From Streptomyces griseoflavus (lineage in GTDB: Bacteria > Actinomycetota > Actinomycetes > Streptomycetales > Streptomycetaceae): DNA of 64,000 nt. Within the stretch, counting starts at the first letter, position 1. Each line of letters opens with the position of its first letter. Below the pieces are notes generated by a model. The model had not been told where the DNA came from. It did no database searches and worked only from the letters and a program-made list of their open reading frames with translations. The DNA lies in the NCBI RefSeq assembly GCF_014649995.1, contig NZ_BMUC01000013.1, positions 1 to 64,000 of the forward strand, in the 5' to 3' direction. Positions 18,385 through 26,887 of this stretch are shown here, piece after piece. The position numbers and the translations under genes are program-made.

Positions 18385-18502
18385 TCCGCACGGCGCTCCT
18401 TGGGAGAAGGCCGTGCCGTGCCGGGCGGTCGAGGGCCTGACGGATGCTCCGGACCGATCACTCCGTCCCCCCGTCAGCCGTGGCCGGCCGGCGGCGACGG
18501 GA

Positions 18503-19219
18503 TCAGCGGGTGCCCAGCTTCCTCACCGAGGAGGTGCGCTCCCCGGCCTTCTCCTGCTTCCGCGCCGCCCACAGGGTCCGGACGTGCGCAAGGTGATGGC
18601 GCATGTGGTCCTCGGCCGCCGCGGAGTCTCCGGCCAGCATGAGGTCGAGCAGTGCGGTGTGTTCCTGCGCTGAGGCCACCAGTGCCCCGGCTTCTGCGAG
18701 CTCGGTCAGGCCGTAGAGTCGGGAGCGTTTGCGCAGGTCGGCCACGGTCTCGACGAGGCGGGAGTTGCCGGCGAGGCCGAGTAGGCCGAGATGGAAGCGG
18801 CGGTCCGATTCCAAGTAGCCGATGAGGTCGCCGGCGCGTGCGGCGGCCACGATCTCCTCGGCCGCGGGACGCAGGGCTTCCAGCTCTTCCCGCGAGGCCG
18901 ACCGGGTGACCCGACCGACGGTCGGGATCTCGATGAGGGAACGGATCTCGGTGTACTCGTCCAGGTCGCGCTCGGACAGTTCGGTGACGCGGAAGCCTTT
19001 GTTGCGTACGGCCTCGACCAGACCTTCGCGCGCCAGGTCCAGCATGGCCTCGCGTACGGGCGTCGCGGAGACGCCGTACTCGGCCGCGAGGGTGGGTGCG
19101 GAGTAGATGACCCCGGGCTTCAGGTCGCCCGCGATCAGTGCTGCGCGGAGGGCATTGGCCACCTGGTCACGCAGGTGCTTCTGTACCGAGATGAGTGTGC
19201 GGGGCTTCAGCTCGCTCAT
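18503..19219 (-). CDS. GntR/FCD-family transcriptional regulator (proposed island regulator)
   Basis: 238 residues. I start at ATG 19219 because GGAGGGGAA lies just upstream; the longer start at 19249 lies inside the promoter. The N-terminal winged helix (about residues 8-75) has LRAALIAGDLKPG, the GntR hallmark, and YGVSATPVREAMLDLAREGLV as recognition helix region. The C-terminal FCD domain binds a small acid ligand through a metal site (RSLIEIPTVGR, DRRFHLGLLGLAGN, EHTALLDLMLAGD). Hydroxyproline, a pyrroline or 2-oxoglutarate semialdehyde are candidate effectors. It sits centrally in the island, and its own promoter carries the operator, implying autoregulation. Confidence 0.93.
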   Translation of the reverse strand: MSELKPRTLISVQKHLRDQVANALRAALIAGDLKPGVIYSAPTLAAEYGVSATPVREAMLDLAREGLVEAVRNKGFRVTELSERDLDEYTEIRSLIEIPTVGRVTRSASREELEALRPAAEEIVAAARAGDLIGYLESDRRFHLGLLGLAGNSRLVETVADLRKRSRLYGLTELAEAGALVASAQEHTALLDLMLAGDSAAAEDHMRHHLAHVRTLWAARKQEKAGERTSSVRKLGTR

Positions 19220-19247
19220 GGATTCCCCTCCGTGGATTTGTTGCCCC

Positions 19248-19266
19248 ACTATACAATGTCACGTTG
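19248..19266 (-). promoter_or_regulatory. gntR promoter with overlapping island operator, site D
   Basis: The operator core CAATG-TCA-CGTTG (19254-19266) directly abuts a minus-strand TATAGT -10 hexamer (19253 to 19248), 29 bp before the gene's ATG. Bound repressor would cover the -10/-35 interval, which is the classic layout for negative autoregulation. Confidence 0.7.
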
Positions 19267-19329
19267 TGCCCCACCCATGCGCCCCGCCCGGTGCGACCGG
19301 TGAGGCCGGGCTCCCTCGTTGTGACGAGC

Positions 19330-20775
19330 TCAGGCCGACGCGGTGGGCAGAAGGAACACCGTTCGGGTGGAGGTGTAGAAATCCGTCGTGGCGCGCTCCT
19401 TCTCCCGCACTCTGCAGGGATCCTTCTCCCGCTCGAAGGGGAGCAGAAACTCGGTGCCGGTGGTCGGTGCGTTCACCCGCATCATCGCCGTGTTCAGGCG
19501 GTCCACCGTCGAAAGCGCCTTCTCCAGATCGCTCGTGTGCAGTGAGGACACCACGCCGCGGCGGCCGCTGCCCGCGACCCGGATCGCCTCGTCGAAGTCC
19601 GACGCCCCTGATAACACCGCGACGGGGCCGTGGATCTCACGGCGGTTCAGGTCATGGTGTCCGGGCACATTCTCGAGCAGCGTGGGGTCGACATACCAGC
19701 CCGGCGCCTCTCTCCGGCCACCCCGGGCATTCCCCGCCAGTAGGTCCGCTCCCAAGGCGAGAGCGCTGTCCGTGACGTGGACGACACGGTCACGGGCCAT
19801 TTCGGAGATGACGGGGCCGCACACCGAGTCGGTCGCGTTCGGATCACGGGCGGGCAGAGCCCGCAGAGCCTGTCTCAACGCCTCGCGCAGCTTCGGCAGG
19901 ACACTGTCCACGGCGATCACTCTCTTGGTGGCGGTGCGCTTCTGGCCCGCATAGCCGGCGATCGCGACGGCTATGTCGGCGGCGGCGCGTACCACGTCGG
20001 CATCCGGTAGGACCACGGCCGTGTTGTAACCACTCATATCCGCCTGGACGGGCACGCCACGGGACGCCGCGGCGCGTACCACCGCAGTACCGACGGCGCG
20101 GGATCCGGTGAAAGAGACCACATCGGCCAGGCCGGCCAGGGTGGCCCCGACTTCGACACCTCCGGGGGCGAGCTGCAGGACGTCCGCGGGGAGGGCTCGC
20201 CCGAGGATCTCCGCCAGGCGCAGGGCGCACGCGGTGGCCTCCGGTGCGGGTTTGAGGACCACGGTATTGCCGGCCGCGAGGGCCGGAGCCGCCTTCCAGG
20301 ACGGCGCGGCCAGCGGGAACTGCCATGGGGTGATCAATCCGGCGACGCCGTGCGGACGCCGGCGAGTGAGCAGGAGTCCTGGTCCAAACGTCGGCTCGTG
20401 CACCGCTCCGGGGACGTCCTGAGGTAGCTGGGCGTAATAGCGCCAGATCGCCACCGCGCGTGTGAGTTCCTCGCGGGCCTCGGTGAGCGGCTTGCCGACT
20501 TCTCGGACCAGGAGCCCGGCCAGTTCTTCGTACGCGGCCTCCAAAGCGTCTCCGGCACGGTGCAGGGCCGCGGACCGCGCGGCCGCACCGGCGGCGAGCC
20601 ATGCGGCCTGGGCGCGGGCGGCCCGCTGCACGGCTCGTGCGGCGGTGTCGGGGCTGCAGCCGTACAGCTCGACGAGCACGTCACCGGGGTCGGCGGGGTT
20701 GCGGGAGATCACCACGCTGTCGGCCATCGGGCCGGGGTGGATGTTCACAGGAGGGGCCTTCCGGGATGAAGTCAT
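19330..20775 (-). CDS. Aldehyde dehydrogenase family protein lacking the catalytic cysteine
   Basis: 481 residues from the ATG at 20775 (AGAGG upstream); this start makes the length normal. It has the superfamily framework: GVAGLITPWQFPLAAPSWK, NTVVLKPAPEATACALRL, GFTGS-equivalent SFTGSRAVGT, QADMSGYNTAVVLPDAD, and C-terminal FEREKDPCRVREKERATTDF. At the active site it reads AGQKRTATKR where relatives have GQKCTAT; the codon at 19936-19938 is CGC instead of TGC. With Cys changed to Arg, oxidation is not expected. The family suggests 2-oxoglutarate semialdehyde or a similar aldehyde as substrate, duplicating the intact enzyme at 4716. An operator lies about 145 bp upstream. Confidence 0.9.
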   Translation of the reverse strand: MTSSRKAPPVNIHPGPMADSVVISRNPADPGDVLVELYGCSPDTAARAVQRAARAQAAWLAAGAAARSAALHRAGDALEAAYEELAGLLVREVGKPLTEAREELTRAVAIWRYYAQLPQDVPGAVHEPTFGPGLLLTRRRPHGVAGLITPWQFPLAAPSWKAAPALAAGNTVVLKPAPEATACALRLAEILGRALPADVLQLAPGGVEVGATLAGLADVVSFTGSRAVGTAVVRAAASRGVPVQADMSGYNTAVVLPDADVVRAAADIAVAIAGYAGQKRTATKRVIAVDSVLPKLREALRQALRALPARDPNATDSVCGPVISEMARDRVVHVTDSALALGADLLAGNARGGRREAPGWYVDPTLLENVPGHHDLNRREIHGPVAVLSGASDFDEAIRVAGSGRRGVVSSLHTSDLEKALSTVDRLNTAMMRVNAPTTGTEFLLPFEREKDPCRVREKERATTDFYTSTRTVFLLPTASA

Positions 20776-20917
20776 GGCGCAGGGGGCCTCTGGACGGACA
20801 CAGGGGCCGTCTGTTCGGGCCGACATCGGTTCCGCGGCGGGTAAAGGGGACGCCCGTGCCGACGCACCTCGGACTGATGGCGATGCCGTCGCGAAGCGCC
20901 TCACGAGCACCACAGTA

Positions 20918-20930
20918 ATATGTCACATGT
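20918..20930. promoter_or_regulatory. Island operator, site E
   Basis: ATATG-TCA-CATGT keeps the core ATGTCACAT and has three of five consensus bases in each half. It is upstream of the minus-strand aldehyde dehydrogenase. Confidence 0.6.
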
Positions 20931-20938
20931 CGCCCTGA

Positions 20939-20970
20939 GTGGGGAGGTTCAAATCCTCTATCGGGGAGAA
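20939..20970 (+). other. tRNA T-arm and 3' acceptor-like fragment
   Basis: GGAGGTTCAAATCCTCT looks like a T-stem/loop, and ATCGGGGAG follows like the 3' acceptor strand. No D-arm or anticodon arm is found upstream, so this is not a tRNA gene. Such fragments are left where site-specific elements recombine at a tRNA 3' end. The resemblance is short and may be chance. Confidence 0.35.
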
Positions 20971-20979
20971 AAAGGGGAA

Positions 20980-21014
20980 GCCGGGGCGGGCGCGAGGATC
21001 GCGCCCGCCCCGGC
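20980..21014 (-). terminator. Rho-independent terminator of the collagenase gene
   Basis: Perfect 16-bp GC-rich arms with a 3-nt loop lie 20 bases after the collagenase stop. On the minus strand they are followed by a T-rich tract (CCCCTTTTTCTCC). Confidence 0.88.
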
Positions 21015-21034
21015 GGTCGGCGGTGGATCAGGGC

Positions 21035-23620
21035 TCAGTACTCGGTCTTGACCGTCACTCCGGAGAAGTCCGCCACGGCGGCCAGACTGATGTAGTTCCA
21101 GCCGGCGGGCGGATTGGTGACGGTGAGTGTCTCGCTGTTGCCTGCGCCTGTGGACCTGCTGGTGTAGCTGGAGGTGGTCGCCCAGGTGCTGCTGTTGTAG
21201 TAGAGGTCGGCGTTGCCGGTGCCCCCGGACGAGGTGATCTGCAACTGCTGGACGCCGGAGGGGATGTAGATGTAGAGGTAGGCGTGGTTCCCCGCAGTCG
21301 CGGACAGGTTGCTTCGCTTGCAGGTACGGCCGAGTTCCCTGGCGTCGCCGCCCGTGCACTCAGGAGCGGCGTCCGCGCCGCCGACGGCGATGCTCTGGGT
21401 CGCGGTGCTGGTCGCGCCCTTGTCGTCGGTGACCTTCAGCGTCACGGTGTAGGTGCCCGGGGCCGTGTACGTCTTGGCCGGGTTGGCCGCGGTGGAGGTG
21501 GTTCCGTCCCCGAAGCTCCACGAACGGGAGGCGATAATCCCGTCGGAGTCCGTCGAGCGGTCGGTGAAGTTGGCCGTCAGACCACTGACGGACACTGCGA
21601 ACGCCGCAGTGGGAGCCTGGTTGCCCGGCGGGGTGGTGGAGCCTCCGCAGTCGCCGGCCGCGCACCGTGCCAGCCAGTTGTACCAGTCGCTGTCGTAGCG
21701 TGTTCCGATGCTCCCGGTGAGGTAGGCGCGGGCAGTGTTCCAGCTACCGGCACGGTAGTACCCCAGGACGGTGTCCATCTCGGCGCGGTGGGACTGGAGC
21801 ATGTAGCGCACGGCGAGATAGCCCCACCGGTACACGCGTGTGCTGTCGTGACTGTAGGTGGTGTCGAACAGCGTGCTCAGCGCATAGGTGCGCCTGCTGG
21901 CTTCGGTGATGGCCGCGTCGTAGCGCAGGTTGCGGTAGGAGTAGGACACGTACTCGGCGAATCCCTCGATCCACCAGATGGTGGGAGTCGATACGTTGGC
22001 GTTGAAGTCGCCGTACATGTTGAAGCGGCCGTCGAGGTAGTGCGTGTACTCGTGGTTGAGGTTCCAGATCTCGAAGTCCGGGCGGACCCACTCGGCCTCG
22101 TAGGCGATGAACCTGGCCTGGTTGCCGGCCGCGGAGGGGTTCCCCTCGAGGTACATGCCGCCGTTGTTGGTGTTGATGCCCCAGTCGGCACCGGCGTAGG
22201 TCTGGTAGTCGGTGCTGCTGTTGTAGACGACCACTTCCAGGCTGGTGTTGCGGTCACCTGCGACAGGCCCGTTGTCCTTGGCGACGCTGTGGAAGTAGGC
22301 ATCCTGGTCGGCCAGGCTGCGGCAGGTGGACGCCAGTTGCGCCGAGGTCATCTCCTGGGCGCGGATGCGGAGGCTCGCGCTGCAGGTGTGGTTGATGACC
22401 AGGACGCTGCTCGCCAGGCGCTGCTGGAGGTCGCAGGTGCCGTAGTAGCCGCACTGGGTCTTGTCGTAGCTGTTGGTCATTTCGGCGATGCCGACCCACA
22501 GCGGAGCGGTGGCGCCCTTGAGGAAGCTCTTGCCCAGGAGCGCGGCCACCTGTGGCCGGACCGTCTTCTGCAACGAGGCGTGCTGCAGGAACCGGGCGAG
22601 CTCACGCCCGGCATTGGAGGCGAGATGGCTCCGGTCGGTGCCGAGGAGGTTCCTGTGCGAGGAGGCGAAGTCGTACAGGGCCCGGAGGATGCTCCGGTCG
22701 GAGGACACCGCGTCGGCGAAGCCCGGTGTCCGATGGCCGCGAAAGAGAACGGTGTAGACGTTGTTGACGGCGTTCAGCATCCACTGGGAGAGGTTCCAGG
22801 AGGAGTTGTAGTCCGCCAGCAGGCGCTTGACGACGTACAGGTAGCGGGCGTTCTCCTCGGAGCTGTCGATCAGGGTGACTGCTTCGGCCAGGATCTCGCC
22901 GTTGGCGTCGGTGACGTCCCGGGAGCGGGGACTGGCGAAGAACGCGTCGAGACCGGCACGGACGGCGGTGCGCAGCTTCGGGCCGTAGGCACCCCCGGTG
23001 GCCTCGTCGTGCCAGTGTGCGTAGTAGCCAGCGCGCAGGTAGAGCAGGAGTTGGGGCATGCCGGTGCTGCTGTCGCCCGGGTAGGAGGCGGAGCCGTCCC
23101 GCAGTGCGTAGGCGACGCTCGTCATCCGGTCCTCGCGGAAGGCCCGGTGTGCGTCGCTCCCGGTGAGGTCGAACAGCGTGTCGACGCAGTCGGTCGTGGA
23201 CGCCTTGATCTGCTGGACCAGGGCGTGCCCCGAACGGCTGGTGAAGGCCTCGGGGCGGCAGTCCGCGGCAGCGGGCGCCTTCGCCTTGCCCCCGGCTTCC
23301 TCCGGGAGTGCCCGCATGGACGGCCTCCGAAGGGGTGCGGGGGAGGCCGGGTCGTCGTAGTCCCGCCGCAGCGCATCCGTGGTCGACGGAAGCGGCGCCC
23401 GCTCCTCGACCTTCAGTGGCTCGCCGCGTACGTGCTCAGGATCTCCTCCCGAGTCTTCCTGCAGCGACGCCTGGGGCGGCGGCACATTCTCGCGGGCATG
23501 CTGTCCGGTCGCCTCCTGGACGGCGGGAACCGGAGCGGCGAGCAGCCCTGTCCCGAGGCACAGGGTCAATATCAGCCCGCTCAGTGTCACGAAACGTGGT
23601 CGCTGGGGTCTTCTTTTCAC
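21035..23620 (-). CDS. Secreted M9-family collagenase with PKD and C-terminal beta (PPC-like) domains
   Basis: 861 residues from the GTG at 23620, chosen because AGGAGG lies six bases upstream and the next residues form a signal peptide (KRRPQRP then a hydrophobic run ending LLAAPVPA). An M9 N-terminal activator region follows. The catalytic zinc motif HEYTH is at about 523-527 with the third ligand region IEGFAEYVSYSY about 30 residues on. A PKD domain (about 660-755, SWSFGDGTTS, PGTYTVTLKVTDDKGAT) and a PPC-like collagen-binding domain (about 765-861) end the protein. It cleaves triple-helical collagen outside the cell, the source of the hydroxyproline handled by the island. An operator precedes it. 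Confidence 0.95.
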   Translation of the reverse strand: MKRRPQRPRFVTLSGLILTLCLGTGLLAAPVPAVQEATGQHARENVPPPQASLQEDSGGDPEHVRGEPLKVEERAPLPSTTDALRRDYDDPASPAPLRRPSMRALPEEAGGKAKAPAAADCRPEAFTSRSGHALVQQIKASTTDCVDTLFDLTGSDAHRAFREDRMTSVAYALRDGSASYPGDSSTGMPQLLLYLRAGYYAHWHDEATGGAYGPKLRTAVRAGLDAFFASPRSRDVTDANGEILAEAVTLIDSSEENARYLYVVKRLLADYNSSWNLSQWMLNAVNNVYTVLFRGHRTPGFADAVSSDRSILRALYDFASSHRNLLGTDRSHLASNAGRELARFLQHASLQKTVRPQVAALLGKSFLKGATAPLWVGIAEMTNSYDKTQCGYYGTCDLQQRLASSVLVINHTCSASLRIRAQEMTSAQLASTCRSLADQDAYFHSVAKDNGPVAGDRNTSLEVVVYNSSTDYQTYAGADWGINTNNGGMYLEGNPSAAGNQARFIAYEAEWVRPDFEIWNLNHEYTHYLDGRFNMYGDFNANVSTPTIWWIEGFAEYVSYSYRNLRYDAAITEASRRTYALSTLFDTTYSHDSTRVYRWGYLAVRYMLQSHRAEMDTVLGYYRAGSWNTARAYLTGSIGTRYDSDWYNWLARCAAGDCGGSTTPPGNQAPTAAFAVSVSGLTANFTDRSTDSDGIIASRSWSFGDGTTSTAANPAKTYTAPGTYTVTLKVTDDKGATSTATQSIAVGGADAAPECTGGDARELGRTCKRSNLSATAGNHAYLYIYIPSGVQQLQITSSGGTGNADLYYNSSTWATTSSYTSRSTGAGNSETLTVTNPPAGWNYISLAAVADFSGVTVKTEY

Positions 23621-23728
23621 GCACTGCCTCCTGAGGGAGCGGCCGTGCGGAAGACACGGCCGGATGGGACCCAGTGGCCCGGAGGAATCCCGGAGGGGGC
23701 TGCTCCGGGCCACCGGCAGCGCGATACA

Positions 23729-23748
23729 CAATGCGACAGGTGACATTG
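23729..23748. promoter_or_regulatory. Island operator, site F
   Basis: On the minus strand CAATG-TCA-CCTGT (23736-23748) has a perfect left half. A second CAATG on the + strand at 23729-23733 gives a spaced inverted pair CAATG-N10-CATTG. The site is about 110 bp upstream of the collagenase start, which also supports the downstream start choice. Confidence 0.6.
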
Positions 23749-23792
23749 CATATGCGCCGATAGGTGGGCGGGATGCAGGGGCATCCACGCTT

Positions 23793-23812
23793 GCCCGGCT
23801 CTTCGGCCGGGC
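23793..23812 (-). terminator. Short hairpin after the S1 protease gene
   Basis: 7-bp arms GCCCGGC/GCCGGGC with a 6-nt loop lie about 45 bases beyond the protease stop and before the collagenase promoter. Confidence 0.5.
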
Positions 23813-23856
23813 GCGCCGTCACACGTTCCGTTTCTTGTGCGACAGCGTCTTCCTGG

Positions 23857-25086
23857 TCAGCCGGCCAGCAGGCTGACTCCCAGGGAGGACAGGGCCCGGC
23901 TGATCGGCTCGTGGATCATGCCGCATCCGCTGTTGGGGCCACCGCTGAGGATGCCGTGGGCGGTGGATCCGTTGTAGACACCGCTGCCGCTGTCTCCCGG
24001 TGCCACGCACGCCGTGCTCCAGGTCATGCCGGTCAGGGTGCGTCCGGGGTAGTGGACGGTGGCGTTGACGTCGGTGATCTGTCCGCAGGTGTAGCCGGTG
24101 GTGGAGCCCTGCTTGCAGACGTACTGACCCACATAGTCGTAGTCCCAGCTCCGGATGGGCTGAGTGGTGTAGACCCAGCCTCGCGGCTGCCAAAAGGCGG
24201 TGTCGCTGATCCGCACGATGGCATAGTCGCCGTAGTAGCCGAAGTGGTAGTCCGCCGTGCTTCCCACACCCTGGTAGCCGTAGCTGTAGGTCGGTACCTC
24301 CCAGTAGGAGGCGGCCTCGGTGCAGTGCCCGGCGGTCATCATGTAGTAGCCGTAGCTGTCATAAACCATGAAGGCACTGGTGCAACGGGTGTTGCCGCCG
24401 TAGATGGCCAGTCCCGAGCGCAGCGGCGGGTCGCACGAGTACTGGCCGCCGCAGTACACCGGCCGGGACGCGTGCCGGTAGCTGTCGACGACCAGCGCGT
24501 CCCCGAACTTCCGCTCGGCCCAGCGCACGACGCTCCGCTGCTGGTCCGTCAGCTTCCTTCCTCGCGGAACGTCCAGCCGCAGTACGTTCTTCTCGGTCAC
24601 CACCGCGGACTGCAGGCCATGTCGCGCCCCCTTGTTCGCCTTGGTGATCCGCTTGGCCAGCGCGTCCGACATCTTCCGCAACTCGTCCATGCCGCGTTCG
24701 ACCAGCACGGCCTCGACCGCGGTCTTCCCGGACGCCAGGGTGTTCACGACCGATGCCGAGGACTTCTCGGTCACCGCGACCCTCAGCTTCCCCCCTCGTT
24801 CGTGGTCCACCCACGCTCCACCGAAGCGCGCTCCCAGTCTCTCGCGCAATTCGGTGGCCAGAGCGGCCTGGTCGTCCTGTCGCGCGATGCGGCGCTCGCC
24901 TTCCGCCGCCGAGACGCCATAGTCCTCGACCAGTTGGGCCACCGCGGCCTTCTGCTGCGCGTTCGGGCCCGGCCGGGCCGGGACGTCTTCCCTGGCCGAC
25001 ACCGTCGGCGCGAGAAGGAGTGTGGCGATCAGAGCGGTCACCGCCGCCGCTATCGGCCCTGACAGCCGTAATGGGACACCGTGCAT
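23857..25086 (-). CDS. Secreted S1-family (streptogrisin/alpha-lytic-like) serine protease
   Basis: 409 residues from ATG 25086; GGGAGG is six bases upstream and a signal peptide starts at once (MHGVPLRLSGPIAAAVTALI ... TVSA). A long propeptide (about 32-210) resembles the alpha-lytic pro-domain, as expected for a self-processing zymogen. The mature domain has His254 in MTAGHC, Asp in YGDYAIVRI near 285, and Ser366 in PGDSGSG, plus paired cysteines. It probably trims gelatin released by the collagenase. An overlapping pair of operator cores lies about 105 bp upstream, placing it in the same regulon. Confidence 0.94.
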   Translation of the reverse strand: MHGVPLRLSGPIAAAVTALIATLLLAPTVSAREDVPARPGPNAQQKAAVAQLVEDYGVSAAEGERRIARQDDQAALATELRERLGARFGGAWVDHERGGKLRVAVTEKSSASVVNTLASGKTAVEAVLVERGMDELRKMSDALAKRITKANKGARHGLQSAVVTEKNVLRLDVPRGRKLTDQQRSVVRWAERKFGDALVVDSYRHASRPVYCGGQYSCDPPLRSGLAIYGGNTRCTSAFMVYDSYGYYMMTAGHCTEAASYWEVPTYSYGYQGVGSTADYHFGYYGDYAIVRISDTAFWQPRGWVYTTQPIRSWDYDYVGQYVCKQGSTTGYTCGQITDVNATVHYPGRTLTGMTWSTACVAPGDSGSGVYNGSTAHGILSGGPNSGCGMIHEPISRALSSLGVSLLAG

Positions 25087-25189
25087 GGAGCACCTCCCTG
25101 TGAGTGGAGCGAACGCCGGACGGCGGGGGCGCCTCACTCGACGCGGCCATGAAACGCCCGACGTCGGGGACATGACAAGGTACAATATG

Positions 25190-25209
25190 GCGGGTGACAT
25201 GTCACACCG
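25190..25209. promoter_or_regulatory. Island operator, site G (overlapping cores)
   Basis: GTGACATGTCAC (25194-25205) is a perfect 12-bp palindrome. It contains two oppositely oriented ATG-TCA-C cores that share the central ATGT: ACATG-TCA-CACCG on the + strand and ACATG-TCA-CCCGC on the minus strand. It lies upstream of the S1 protease gene. Confidence 0.55.
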
Positions 25210-25269
25210 CAACCCTCTGGGGAGGGCCGGTCAGCGAAGCGCGGGCGGAGGAGAGGAAGCTGCGAGCCG

Positions 25270-25296
25270 ACGGCCCTCGGGGGCCCCGAGGGCCGT
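25270..25296. terminator. Strong hairpin after the Xaa-Pro peptidase gene
   Basis: Perfect 13-bp arms (ACGGCCCTCGGGG and its complement) with a single-base loop. The T-run (TGTTTTCC) is on the + side, but by position it terminates the minus-strand peptidase transcript before the next promoter. Confidence 0.7.
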
Positions 25297-25317
25297 GTTT
25301 TCCGTTACGGCCGCTGG

Positions 25318-26778
25318 TCAGTGCTCCAGCAGCCGGGCCAGCCACTCCTCCACGTCGGTCGCGTTACGGGGCAAGGCGTCCGAAAGGAGCTTCGCGCCGT
25401 CCGAGGTGATCAGCAGGTCGTCCTCGATACGGACACCCATGCCACGCAGTTCCAGCGGCAGCGTCTCGTCGTCGGGCTGGAGATAGAGGCCGGGCTCGAC
25501 GGTGAGGACGTGGCCCTCCTCCAGCACCCCGTCCAGATAGGCCTCCGCGCGTGCCTGTGCGCAGTCGTGGACGTCGATGCCGAGCATGTGCCCACTGCTG
25601 CAGAGCGTGTAGCGGCGGTACAGACCGCTGTCCTCGGCGAGCGCCTTCTCAGGGGGTATGCGCAGGATGCCCCACTCATACAGACCCTCGGCTATGACGC
25701 GCATCGCCTCCTGGTGGAAGTCGCGGAACCGGGCGCCGGGCCGCAGGACGGCGATAGCGGCGTCCTGGGCGGCCAGGACCAGTTCGTAGACATCGCGCTG
25801 GGCGGCGGAGAAGCGTCCGGACAGTGGAAGGGTGCGGGTGATGTCGGCCGTGTAGAGCGTGTCGGTCTCCACGCCTGCGTCCAGCAGCAGGAGCTGCGAG
25901 GGGTCGAGTGCGCCGTCGTTGCGGATCCAGTGCAGGACGCAGGCGTGGGCGCCCGATGCGGCGATCGTCTCGTACCCGGTTCCGTTGCCTTCGGCCCGTG
26001 CACGCAGATTGAACACACCTTCGATCCAGCGTTCGCCACGGGGATGCCGCAGGGCCCGCGGCAAGGCCCGCACCACATCGTCGAAGCCCACCGTGGTGTG
26101 ATGGACGGCCAGTTGGAGCTGGCCGATTTCCCAGGGATCCTTGACGAGCCGGAGCTCCGACAGCGCGGTCTCCAGCCCGGAGTCTCCGGCCGGAGTACGG
26201 CTCTCCCGGGCCACCAGATCATCCAGCGCCGGATCGACGCCGGTCACCAGGCGGGTCGGTGGACGCGGGCCGGTGAACAACTCGGGCAGGTCGTCCAGGT
26301 GCACGCAGCGCAGGCCCGTCAGCGACGCCGTTTCGTCCAGGTCGGGCCGGCGCCCCACCCAGAACTCGCCGTAGCGGCGGTCGCGGTAGAAGCCACTGCT
26401 GTCGCGCGGCGAGCGGGGGCGGACATAGAGCACCGCCTCATGGCCCTCGGGCCCCGTCGGTTCGAGGACCAGCACATGGCCGGGCTGGTCCTCGCCGGTC
26501 AGGCCGGTCAGCCAGGCGTAGGCGCTGTGCGGGCGGAAACGGTGGTCCGTGTCGTTGGAACGGACCTTGAGGACACCGGAAGGTACGACGAGCCGTTCAC
26601 CGGGGAAGCGGGCCGAGAGCCGGTCTCGGCGGGCCTGCAGATTGGTGCAGCCGGGTACCCGGGTGTCCGCGGGGAGCGGGGAGGGCGCCCAGCCGGAACT
26701 CATGAACGAGTCCAGTGCTGCGGAAGCGGGCAGGTCGTGACTACCGGTATGCGGGCGGGCAGTGGCGTAGGGGGGCAC
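25318..26778 (-). CDS. pepP: Xaa-Pro aminopeptidase (M24B)
   Basis: 486 residues; the GTG start has AAGGAG six bases upstream. The creatinase-like N-terminal half is followed by the pita-bread metallopeptidase. Its ligands are LLLLDAGVE (Asp), YTADITRTLP (Asp), SSGHMLGIDVHD (His), VLTVEPGLYL (Glu) and RIEDDLLI (Glu). No signal peptide is seen, so it acts in the cytoplasm and removes N-terminal residues before proline or hydroxyproline. Collagen peptides (Gly-Pro-Hyp repeats) are its natural load. An AATGTCACATT operator lies about 90 bp upstream. Confidence 0.95.
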   Translation of the reverse strand: MPPYATARPHTGSHDLPASAALDSFMSSGWAPSPLPADTRVPGCTNLQARRDRLSARFPGERLVVPSGVLKVRSNDTDHRFRPHSAYAWLTGLTGEDQPGHVLVLEPTGPEGHEAVLYVRPRSPRDSSGFYRDRRYGEFWVGRRPDLDETASLTGLRCVHLDDLPELFTGPRPPTRLVTGVDPALDDLVARESRTPAGDSGLETALSELRLVKDPWEIGQLQLAVHHTTVGFDDVVRALPRALRHPRGERWIEGVFNLRARAEGNGTGYETIAASGAHACVLHWIRNDGALDPSQLLLLDAGVETDTLYTADITRTLPLSGRFSAAQRDVYELVLAAQDAAIAVLRPGARFRDFHQEAMRVIAEGLYEWGILRIPPEKALAEDSGLYRRYTLCSSGHMLGIDVHDCAQARAEAYLDGVLEEGHVLTVEPGLYLQPDDETLPLELRGMGVRIEDDLLITSDGAKLLSDALPRNATDVEEWLARLLEH

Positions 26779-26868
26779 GGAGAGCTCCTTCGTTGGTCGG
26801 CCAGGGGCAAGGGGGCGCGGAACTGGTCGCTACTGGGCAGGAGACAGCCCGGTGATGACCGATCCATA

Positions 26869-26887
26869 AAATGTCACATTACTATGT
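26869..26887. promoter_or_regulatory. Island operator, site H (closest to consensus palindrome)
   Basis: AAATG-TCA-CATTA has four of five bases in each half, and AATGTCACATT is a perfect odd palindrome around the central C. It extends into a 14-mer shared in inverted form with 3107-3120. It lies about 90 bp upstream of the peptidase gene. Confidence 0.72.

Noticed and set aside
20939-20970. A tRNA gene
   Set aside because: Only T-arm and acceptor-like 3' strand are present; no D-arm or anticodon arm can be folded upstream.
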